Assembly (NCBI GenBank): GCA_013041585.1
Contig: JABEVM010000197.1
Span: forward strand, 1-16,256
DNA length: 16,256 nt
Reading direction: 5' to 3'
From: Chlamydiota bacterium
Lineage (GTDB): Bacteria; Chlamydiota; Chlamydiia; Chlamydiales; Rhabdochlamydiaceae
Below, one piece after another: positions 7,182-13,333 of the stretch (position 1 is its first letter; every line of letters starts with the position of its first letter). The notes beneath the pieces were generated by a model. The model saw only the letters and a program-made list of their open reading frames with translations. It searched no databases and was not told the origin of the DNA. The position numbers were made by a program, and so were the translations under genes.

Positions 7182-7402
7182 TTTATCTCCCATATTTGAT
7201 TTGTGTAGAACCTACTTATAACGAGTAGGGTTTTTATTCTCAAAAGTAAACTTGTTACTAAAAGTCTATGTTTTCGATTGTGATGCTACTCATAAATATT
7301 TTTTCATTTTTATTCTAGACAATGGAATCTACTTCATGTAAATAAGAAAATCTTGAGGAATTAGTCTCTGAACCTTAATTATTTCTCTTAAGGAACTGAA
7401 GC
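7182..7402. promoter_or_regulatory. Divergent intergenic region between carbonic anhydrase gene and cyoA
   Basis: About 220 bp hold the start regions of both genes. Visible elements are an inverted repeat CCTACT-N7-AGTAGG (7211-7229) followed by T5, a short inverted repeat AGTAA-ACTTG-TTACT (7245-7259), and a candidate plus-strand promoter with TAGACA (7316-7321) 17 nt before TAAATA (7339-7344), a weak -10. AAGGA at 7390-7394 is a good ribosome site for cyoA. No open frame fills the gap. Confidence 0.4.
7211..7235 (+). terminator. Possible hairpin with T-run
   Basis: CCTACT and AGTAGG form a 6-bp stem with a 7-nt loop, followed one base later by TTTTT. The shape fits a weak intrinsic terminator or a leader attenuator on the plus strand. 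The 6-bp stem is short, so an operator reading is equally possible. Confidence 0.25.
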
Positions 7403-8317
7403 ATGAAAAAGAAAATCAAACTCGCATGTCTCATTCTGCTAATCCTGGCAGCCTCTGCATTAACCGTACGGTTTTTTCTAACGAGCGAAATCGTTATGTT
7501 CGACACGAAAGGGCTTATAGCACTGAAAGAGCGCAATCTACTCATTATCTCAACATTGCTCATGTTGATTGTAGTGATTCCTGTGTTTATCCTTACTTTT
7601 GTCGTTGCTTGGAAGTATAGATCAAGTAATACAAAGGCAAAATATACTCCCGAGTGGGACTTAAATATACTGGCTGAAGCTATATGGTGGGGCGTCCCTT
7701 TTTTGATCATCATTGTACTATCTGTCATAACATGGATAAGCAGTCACGAGTTAGATCCTTACAGACCGCTTGATTCAGAGAAAAAGCCAGTCACAATTCA
7801 AGTTGTTGCCCTGCAGTGGAAATGGCTATTTATCTATCCTGAACAAAATATTGCGACAGTAAATTATTTTCAATTCCCTGAGCAAACTCCCGTTAATTTT
7901 GAAATCTCAGCAGAAGCTCCCATGAATTCCTTTTGGATTCCCCAGCTTGGAGGGCAAATTTTTGCGATGCCTGGGATGAGAACTAAGCTCCATTTAATTG
8001 CCGATGAAGTCGGCGAATATAGGGGCTCTTCAGCAAACTTAAGCGGAAAAGGTTTCTCCGGCATGACGTTTATGGCAAAGGCCCTCTCGGAAAAAGACTT
8101 TAGCTCTTGGGTAGAGTCAATGCAGGAATCCCCAAATGCGCTTACTCTAGATGCGTATAATAAATTGGCTAAGCCAAGCGAAAACCATGGAAATGAATCC
8201 TACGTCCTCAAAGTTGATGGCCTATTTGACCACATCGTGATGAAATATATGATGTATACACCTGGAATGAAAGGTGTGGACGTAGAAAGACTGGAGAATG
8301 AACCAAGTCATAAGTAA
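7403..8317 (+). CDS. cyoA: Cytochrome bo3 quinol oxidase subunit II
   Basis: Subunit II of the bo3-type quinol oxidase, which docks on subunit I with a periplasmic cupredoxin domain. Residues 5-24 are a signal or first membrane helix. Helices at about 46-70 and 94-113 follow, then VALQWKWLFIYPEQ (133-146) and the typical CyoA stretch with PMNSFWIPQLGGQIFAMPGM and the YRGSSANLSGKGFSGMTF region. The only Cys is at position 9, so the CuA ligands of cytochrome c oxidases are absent, as expected for a quinol oxidase. Its 304 residues compare with about 315 in Escherichia coli. Unlike the E. coli protein, I see no clear lipobox Cys at the signal cleavage site. It is the first gene of the operon, with ribosome site AAGGA 8 nt before ATG. 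Confidence 0.95.
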   Translation: MKKKIKLACLILLILAASALTVRFFLTSEIVMFDTKGLIALKERNLLIISTLLMLIVVIPVFILTFVVAWKYRSSNTKAKYTPEWDLNILAEAIWWGVPFLIIIVLSVITWISSHELDPYRPLDSEKKPVTIQVVALQWKWLFIYPEQNIATVNYFQFPEQTPVNFEISAEAPMNSFWIPQLGGQIFAMPGMRTKLHLIADEVGEYRGSSANLSGKGFSGMTFMAKALSEKDFSSWVESMQESPNALTLDAYNKLAKPSENHGNESYVLKVDGLFDHIVMKYMMYTPGMKGVDVERLENEPSHK

Positions 8318-8352
8318 GAAAAAATTGACCGCAATTACAAGCAGGACGTGAT

Positions 8353-10317
8353 ATGTTCGGAAAATTAACTCTTGATGCCTTCAAGCATGATCTAGTGGCA
8401 ATGGGCGGAGTCCTCTCAATGGTCTTTGCCGGTATCGTTGTTGTAGGTCTCTTATTTTACTATAAGCGTTGGAAATGGCTTTGGAACGAATGGATCATCT
8501 CTCTCGATCCTAAAAGGATCGGAGTGATGTACTTTGTCATTGTCCTTTTAATGCTCGTCAAAGGAGTGATTGATGCGGCAATGATGCGTGCACAGCAGGC
8601 CATGGCGGTAGGGGAAGCTGCAGGTTTTATCTCAGCTGACCACTTCCAACAGGTTTTTACAGTTCATGGCACGATCATGATCTTCTTTGTCGGAATGGGA
8701 ATTATATTTGGCATGATGAATTTAGTCATTCCACTGCAAATTGGTGCGAGGGATGTTGCATTCCCTTTTCTAAACTCCCTTGGGTTCTGGTTATTTTTTG
8801 CAGGATCTATGCTTGTCAACCTATCGCTTGCAATCGGTGAATTTTCTGCAGCCGGATGGCTAGCTTATCCCCCACTTGCAGGCCTTGAATACAGCCCAAG
8901 CGAAGGAGTGGACTATTGGATATGGACTTTGCAGATCGCAGGGATTGGAAGTTTGCTTTCGGGTATTAACTTCATAGTCACAATCTTTAAAATGCGATGT
9001 CATGGAATGACGCTAATGAAAATGCCCTTGTTTGTTTGGAGCTGCTTATGCTCTCTAGTTCTCGTACTATTTGCTTTTCCCATCTTAACTGCAACACTAG
9101 GCCTTCTCTCTTTGGATCGTCTTCTTGGCATGCATTTCTTTACTGCAGATTTTGGAGGCAACCCAATGATGTATATCAACTTGATTTGGGCATGGGGCCA
9201 TCCTGAGGTTTATATTCTCGTGCTTCCTGCTTTTGGAATCTTTTCTGAAGTGGTAGCAACCTTCTCCCATAAACGACTTTTTGGTTATGTTTCCATGGTA
9301 TGGGCACTTATTGCGATTACTTTTCTGTCCTTTATCGTTTGGGTGCACCATTTCTTTACCATGGGAGCCGGGGCAAATGTAAACGCTTTCTTCGGTATCA
9401 TGACAATGGTTATTGCTGTGCCAACAGGTGTAAAAATATTTAACTGGCTCTTTACCATGCTTAGAGGGAGAGTTGTTTTTACCACCCCTATGCTGTGGTT
9501 TTTAGGATTTGTGATCACCTTTACAGTCGGTGGGATGACAGGAGTGCTCATGTCTGTACCCGCAATCGACTTTCAAGTTCATAATAGTTTGTTCTTAGTA
9601 GCTCACTTCCATAATGTGATTATTGGAGGGGTCGTCTTTGGTTTTCTTGCTGGTTTTACCTACTGGTTTCCTAAGATCATGGGCTTTAAACTAAACGAAA
9701 GACTTGGTAGATATGCCTTTTGGTGTTGGCTTGTTGGCTTTTTTACAGCCTTTATGCCTCTCTACCTCTTAGGTTTTATGGGCGCTACAAGACGCTTAGA
9801 CCGTTACGAAGCCGCAACTGGTTGGCATCCTTTATTCGTCACAGCAGTCGTTGGTGTTTTTCTTATTTTATGCGGTATTGGATTTCAAGTTTTACAACTC
9901 ATTGTAAGTATTAAAGACCGTAAAAAGAACATGGATACTACCGGGGATCCATGGCATGGGAGAACACTTGAATGGGCGACTTCATCACCCCCTCCTTTTT
10001 ATAATTTTGCAATTATTCCTGAGGTGACTGATCGTGACCCATTTTGGGGCATGAAACACTCTAAAGATCATAGAATCGAAAAACATAAATATCAAAAGAT
10101 CCACATGCCAAGGAACACTCCTATGGGAATGTACATTGCCGCATGGAGTTTTCTCTTATGCTTTGGTTTAATCTGGCATATTATGTGGCTTGCAGCGGTA
10201 GGCCTGATCGGTACAGTGGTCTTTATGATCATTCGTTTAACCGATAAGGATACGGAATACTATGTACCTATTGCAGAAATAGAAAAAATAGAAAAGCAAC
10301 ATCCAAATAGGAAATGA
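8353..10317 (+). CDS. cyoB: Cytochrome bo3 quinol oxidase subunit I
   Basis: The catalytic, proton-pumping subunit: it oxidises quinol and reduces O2 to water at the heme o3-CuB centre. At 654 residues it aligns with E. coli CyoB with an offset of one in the core. Heme and copper ligands are all present: H105 (VHGTIM) and H420 for heme b, H283 and Y287 (GHPEVY) with the cross-linked Tyr, H332 and H333 (VHHFFTMG) for CuB, and H418 (AHFH) for heme o3. E285 and D134 (GARDVAFP) mark the D-channel. Quinone-site residues D74, H97 and Q100 are kept, but the Arg that is R71 in E. coli is Lys (K70). About 15 membrane helices are expected. AGGA is placed 6-7 nt before ATG 8353. The stop overlaps the cyoC start. 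Confidence 0.97.
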   Translation: MFGKLTLDAFKHDLVAMGGVLSMVFAGIVVVGLLFYYKRWKWLWNEWIISLDPKRIGVMYFVIVLLMLVKGVIDAAMMRAQQAMAVGEAAGFISADHFQQVFTVHGTIMIFFVGMGIIFGMMNLVIPLQIGARDVAFPFLNSLGFWLFFAGSMLVNLSLAIGEFSAAGWLAYPPLAGLEYSPSEGVDYWIWTLQIAGIGSLLSGINFIVTIFKMRCHGMTLMKMPLFVWSCLCSLVLVLFAFPILTATLGLLSLDRLLGMHFFTADFGGNPMMYINLIWAWGHPEVYILVLPAFGIFSEVVATFSHKRLFGYVSMVWALIAITFLSFIVWVHHFFTMGAGANVNAFFGIMTMVIAVPTGVKIFNWLFTMLRGRVVFTTPMLWFLGFVITFTVGGMTGVLMSVPAIDFQVHNSLFLVAHFHNVIIGGVVFGFLAGFTYWFPKIMGFKLNERLGRYAFWCWLVGFFTAFMPLYLLGFMGATRRLDRYEAATGWHPLFVTAVVGVFLILCGIGFQVLQLIVSIKDRKKNMDTTGDPWHGRTLEWATSSPPPFYNFAIIPEVTDRDPFWGMKHSKDHRIEKHKYQKIHMPRNTPMGMYIAAWSFLLCFGLIWHIMWLAAVGLIGTVVFMIIRLTDKDTEYYVPIAEIEKIEKQHPNRK

Positions 10318-10931
10318 TACATATGACAAAATCTGTAGCGATCGAGCACCCTCATGCTCCCGATACCCACCAGGACACCTACTCTAAAACCGTCTTTGGA
10401 TTTTGGGTTTATTTAATGACCGATTGTATTTTATTTGGAACCCTCTTTGCAACCTATGCGGTACTCCATAATAAAACCTTTGGAGGACCTTCTGCAGGAG
10501 AACTATTTGGCCTTCCTTTTGCTTTAACAGAAACTTTACTTCTTTTAACCAGTAGCTTTACCTGCGGACTTGCTATGCTCGAAGTTGTGCGCTTTCACAA
10601 AAAAAGAGCATTCGCACTTTTTGCAATCACATTCTTATTAGGAGTGGGCTTCTTAGTAATGGAAATTACCGAATTTACTCATCTAGTTCACGATGGGAAC
10701 AGCTGGCAGAGAAGCGCATTTTTGTCTTCTTTCTTTACCCTTGTTGGAACACATGGTCTGCACATTACAACTGGTTTGCTATTTATCATTGTCCTTATGG
10801 TGCAACTCTTGCGTTGGGGCATTACTCCAGTTACTATGAAAAGGCTCATGTGCCTTAGCCTATTTTGGCACTTCTTAGACGTTGTATGGATTTTTATCTT
10901 TACCTTTGTGTATTTGATGGGAGCTATTTAA
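10314..10931 (+). CDS. cyoC: Cytochrome bo3 quinol oxidase subunit III
   Basis: Subunit III, a five-helix protein that stabilises the oxidase core. Its 205 residues match the E. coli length (204). Recognisable stretches are KTVFGFWVYLMTDCILFGTL (about 25-44), FATYAVL, GFLVMEITEFTHL, LVGTHGLHITTGL and, near the end, CLSLFWHFLDVVWIFIFTFV followed by YLMGAI. The ATG at 10314 overlaps the cyoB stop as ATGA. AGGA at 10309-10312 lies too close to it but 10 nt before an in-frame ATG at 10323, so the true start may be 10323. The short N-terminal tail is rich in His (HPHAPDTH). The overlap implies translational coupling with cyoB. Confidence 0.95.
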   Translation: MIHMTKSVAIEHPHAPDTHQDTYSKTVFGFWVYLMTDCILFGTLFATYAVLHNKTFGGPSAGELFGLPFALTETLLLLTSSFTCGLAMLEVVRFHKKRAFALFAITFLLGVGFLVMEITEFTHLVHDGNSWQRSAFLSSFFTLVGTHGLHITTGLLFIIVLMVQLLRWGITPVTMKRLMCLSLFWHFLDVVWIFIFTFVYLMGAI

Positions 10932-10932
10932 C

Positions 10933-11310
10933 ATGAAAAACAAAACACACCACATCGATCCAAGTCAGACACATTCGCTTGGAAACTATAAGTCATACAC
11001 AGTTGGGTTCATCATATCCCTTATTTTGACCATGGCTTCCTATTTCGTGGTAGTTGGACAACTGTCCACAGGTTGGGTTATCTTGACTACTCTTATGGGG
11101 CTTGGTGTTACCCAAGCATTTGTCCAACTCGTATTTTTTCTTCATTTAGGCAAAGAGTCCAAACCCGATTGGAATTTGATCACCTTCTTTTTTATGGCTC
11201 TTGTCCTTGTCATCATCGTGATCGGCTCCCTTTGGATCATGTATCACTTAGAAGAGCGTACAATGCCTCCAATGGACCATAAACATATGATGCAACATGA
11301 GAGCATGTAG
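10933..11310 (+). CDS. cyoD: Cytochrome bo3 quinol oxidase subunit IV with Met/His-rich tail
   Basis: Subunit IV, a small three-helix protein that helps CuB assembly in the E. coli enzyme. Helices lie at about 21-41, 46-71 and 81-104, and the stretches GNYKSYTVGFIISL and FVQLVFFLHL are typical of the family. At 125 residues it is longer than E. coli CyoD (109). The extra part is C-terminal and reads MPPMDHKHMMQHESM (111-125), with six Met and three His. By the known topology this tail would face the periplasm. GGGAG sits 9 nt before ATG 10933, inside the end of cyoC. Only 5 bp separate it from cyoE. Confidence 0.95.
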   Translation: MKNKTHHIDPSQTHSLGNYKSYTVGFIISLILTMASYFVVVGQLSTGWVILTTLMGLGVTQAFVQLVFFLHLGKESKPDWNLITFFFMALVLVIIVIGSLWIMYHLEERTMPPMDHKHMMQHESM

Positions 11311-11315
11311 CTATT

Positions 11316-12206
11316 ATGATCAAAACTTATTTGAGCCTTACAAAACCCGGTATTATCTTTGGTAATGCAATCACTGCAGCTGCAGGGTTTGCCTTAGCAT
11401 CAAAAGGGCATTTCAACTTTGGATTATTTTTAGCAACTCTTGTCGGCATTTCTCTCATTATCGGATCTGCGTGTGTATTTAATAATTACATTGACCGCAT
11501 TGCCGATGAAAAGATGACTAGGACAAAAAATCGAGCTCTTGCTACAGGCTTAGTTTCTATTCGAAGTGCAATCCTATTTGGAATTTCACTCGGCGTACTT
11601 GGCACTTTTACTTTAAGCTTCTATACCAATCTTTTAACGGTACTTGTTGCAACTGCAGGCTTTTTTGTTTACGTAGTTTTGTATAGCAATTTGAAATACC
11701 GCTCTATTTATGGAACCATTATCGGGAGTATTGCAGGAGCAGTCCCACCTGTTGTCGGGTATTGCGCTGTCAGCAACATCTTTGATACTGGAGCTTTTAT
11801 CCTATTTTTACTGATCTCTCTATGGCAAATGCCCCATTTCTTTGCGATTGCTATGTATAGGTTCGATGACTACGCTGCGGCGTCCATCCCCGTTTTACCG
11901 ATTGTAAAAGGCATGCATACAACGAAGGTTCATATGCTGCTTTACGTGATTGCCTTTACTCTGACCACCCTTATGCTCACTGTATTTGGATATACGGGAT
12001 ATGCGTATCTCACCATTACAGGTTTAGTCTGCCTCACATGGCTTATTCTATGCATAAAAGGTTTTACAATTGGAGATGACAAGCTTTGGGCGAAGAGCAT
12101 GTTTCGTTTTTCTCTTATCGTTGTCATGGCCCTTAGCGCTATGATTGCAGTTGATGTAGTAAAAGATCACGAAGCTTCCGCGATTGCGCTTGTGCAAGAT
12201 ACGTAA
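11316..12206 (+). CDS. cyoE: Protoheme IX farnesyltransferase (heme O synthase)
   Basis: This membrane prenyltransferase adds a farnesyl group to protoheme IX to make heme O, the cofactor of the high-spin site in CyoB. It is 296 residues with about nine helices. The first Asp-rich motif is NNYIDRIADEKMTRT (56-70, D60 and D64), the loop LYSNLKYRSIYGTIIGSIAG (122-141) and GAVPPVVGY (141-149) are typical of UbiA-family heme synthases, and the second Asp motif is YRFDDYAAASIPVLP (181-195, D184 and D185). The N-terminal LTKPGIIFGN is also diagnostic. No heme A synthase gene lies nearby, which fits an o-type rather than an a-type oxidase. The ribosome site before ATG 11316 is weak, so coupling to cyoD is likely. 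Confidence 0.95.
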   Translation: MIKTYLSLTKPGIIFGNAITAAAGFALASKGHFNFGLFLATLVGISLIIGSACVFNNYIDRIADEKMTRTKNRALATGLVSIRSAILFGISLGVLGTFTLSFYTNLLTVLVATAGFFVYVVLYSNLKYRSIYGTIIGSIAGAVPPVVGYCAVSNIFDTGAFILFLLISLWQMPHFFAIAMYRFDDYAAASIPVLPIVKGMHTTKVHMLLYVIAFTLTTLMLTVFGYTGYAYLTITGLVCLTWLILCIKGFTIGDDKLWAKSMFRFSLIVVMALSAMIAVDVVKDHEASAIALVQDT

Positions 12207-12208
12207 AA

Positions 12209-12232
12209 CTCTTTTACTCTCGAAAAAGAGAG
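12209..12232 (+). promoter_or_regulatory. Alternative hairpins covering the ribosome site of the DUF488 gene
   Basis: CTCTTTT (12209-12215) pairs with AAAAGAG (12224-12230), and alternatively CTCTC (12217-12221) pairs with GAGAG (12228-12232). Both would hide the GAGAG that serves as a weak ribosome site for ATG 12237. No T-run follows the stem, so it is unlikely to terminate cyo transcription. Confidence 0.3.
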
Positions 12233-12236
12233 AAAT

Positions 12237-12830
12237 ATGTCCAAAGATACAAAACTTACCCCTCCATCAACTCCTAAGCAAATGTACTCAATTGGCCACT
12301 CCATACATTCTCTTGCCCATTTTATAGATCTTCTCAAGGCCCATGATATCGCAACCGTTATCGACATCAGGACGATCCCCAAATCTAGGCATTGTCCTCA
12401 ATTTAATGAAGAGGAGTTTAAAGCATCTCTTAAAAAAGAAAAAATCGGATACCGCCATATAAAAGAACTAGGAGGACTACGCCACACCTCAAAAGATTCT
12501 ATAAACACAGGTTGGAAAAACAGTTCGTTTCGCGGCTTTGCAGACTACATGCAGACCCTCTCTTTTCAAAAGGGACTAGAAAAAGTAGAAAGGCTTGCTC
12601 AAAAAAAACGATGCGCTCTTATGTGCGCAGAGGCTGTTCCTTGGCGTTGTCACCGCAGTTTGGTTGCAGATGCTTTACTCGTAAAAAAATGGAAAGTATT
12701 TCATATTCAAAGCAAAAAAACTGCCAAACTGCACAAACGCACTTCCTTTTTACATGTGAAAAAAGGACAATTAATTTATTCGGATGCTAAAACAAAAAAG
12801 AACGTAACTGGAAACCATCATGCTAGATAA
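12237..12830 (+). CDS. DUF488 family protein
   Basis: A soluble 197-residue protein of the DUF488 family, whose biochemical role is not established. The family pattern is complete: YSIGHS (17-22), TVIDIRTIPKSR (40-51), YRHIKELGGLR (72-82), FADYM (101-105) and the Cys-containing signature LMCAEAVPWRCHRSLVADAL (128-147) with C130 and C138. The paired Cys and the His-Arg after C138 suggest a thiol or metal site, but this is inference. The N-terminal 15 residues are Lys/Pro-rich and precede the domain; an internal ATG at 12282 (M16) is possible. The C-terminus is unusually basic. The gene is 30 bp after cyoE and overlaps the next gene by 11 bp, so it is probably part of the same transcript. Confidence 0.85.
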   Translation: MSKDTKLTPPSTPKQMYSIGHSIHSLAHFIDLLKAHDIATVIDIRTIPKSRHCPQFNEEEFKASLKKEKIGYRHIKELGGLRHTSKDSINTGWKNSSFRGFADYMQTLSFQKGLEKVERLAQKKRCALMCAEAVPWRCHRSLVADALLVKKWKVFHIQSKKTAKLHKRTSFLHVKKGQLIYSDAKTKKNVTGNHHAR

Positions 12831-13275
12831 ACTTAAAAAATACCCAGTTCCTATTATCACTGTTTTTATTTGGATAGGTTTTGTCTGCTCTATCAGTTTT
12901 ATGGAATCTTGGATCAAATTTCACGCTGAAAATGTCACGCTGCCCATTGGATTAAGCATTGGACGGGTCGTATTTGGTGCGCTCAACAAAGTAGAATGGG
13001 CTTTTGCCATCCTCATTCTAGCGTACCTGACATTTTGTAAAAGTAGACTTGCGTTTCGAGATCTCATTTATTATATTGCAGCAGCAGTCTTGCTCATTCT
13101 ACAAACTTTTTGGCTCCTGCCGGTCTTAGATATAAGAGCAGGTATCATCATACAGGGCGGTAGCGTACCCCCTTCCCCTCTTCATTTCTTTTACGTAGCA
13201 ATCGAAACACTCAAAATTGTCTGTCTGTTCCTTTTCGGGAGTAGGCTTTTTAAGTATTTTGAAAACAAAATCTAA
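12820..13275 (+). CDS. Uncharacterised four-helix membrane protein
   Basis: I do not recognise a named family. The 151 residues form four hydrophobic helices at about 9-29, 57-77, 83-102 and 126-146, with short loops and no catalytic motif. Polar or conserved-looking parts are SFMESWIKFHAENVTLPIGL (25-44, first loop, with a Glu and a His), IGRVVFGALNKVEW (46-59) and DIRAGIIIQGGSVPPSP (103-119, between helices 3 and 4). The start ATG 12820 lies 11 bp inside the DUF488 gene in another frame, which implies translational coupling. It falls between the oxidase genes and a metal ATPase, so a role in the membrane assembly or metal supply of the oxidase is possible but unsupported. Confidence 0.75.
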   Translation: MLDKLKKYPVPIITVFIWIGFVCSISFMESWIKFHAENVTLPIGLSIGRVVFGALNKVEWAFAILILAYLTFCKSRLAFRDLIYYIAAAVLLILQTFWLLPVLDIRAGIIIQGGSVPPSPLHFFYVAIETLKIVCLFLFGSRLFKYFENKI

Positions 13276-13295
13276 CTCACGCTTATCATGATTTA

Positions 13296-13325
13296 CTCAA
13301 AATAGTAAACAACGCAGTATTTGAG
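13296..13325 (+). promoter_or_regulatory. Inverted repeat over the ribosome site of the metal ATPase gene
   Basis: CTCAAAATA (13296-13304) can pair with TATTTGAG (13318-13325) with one bulged A. The second arm contains the start of GAGAG (13323-13327), the ribosome site 6 nt before ATG 13334. It could tune ATPase translation or be an operator in this 58-bp gap. The stem is weak and AT-rich. Confidence 0.25.
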
Positions 13326-13333
13326 AGAATAAG

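Noticed and set aside
9285..9551. Minus-strand and alternate-frame open frames inside cyoB
   Set aside because: They are shadows of a fully conserved oxidase subunit gene that has all heme and copper ligands in frame.
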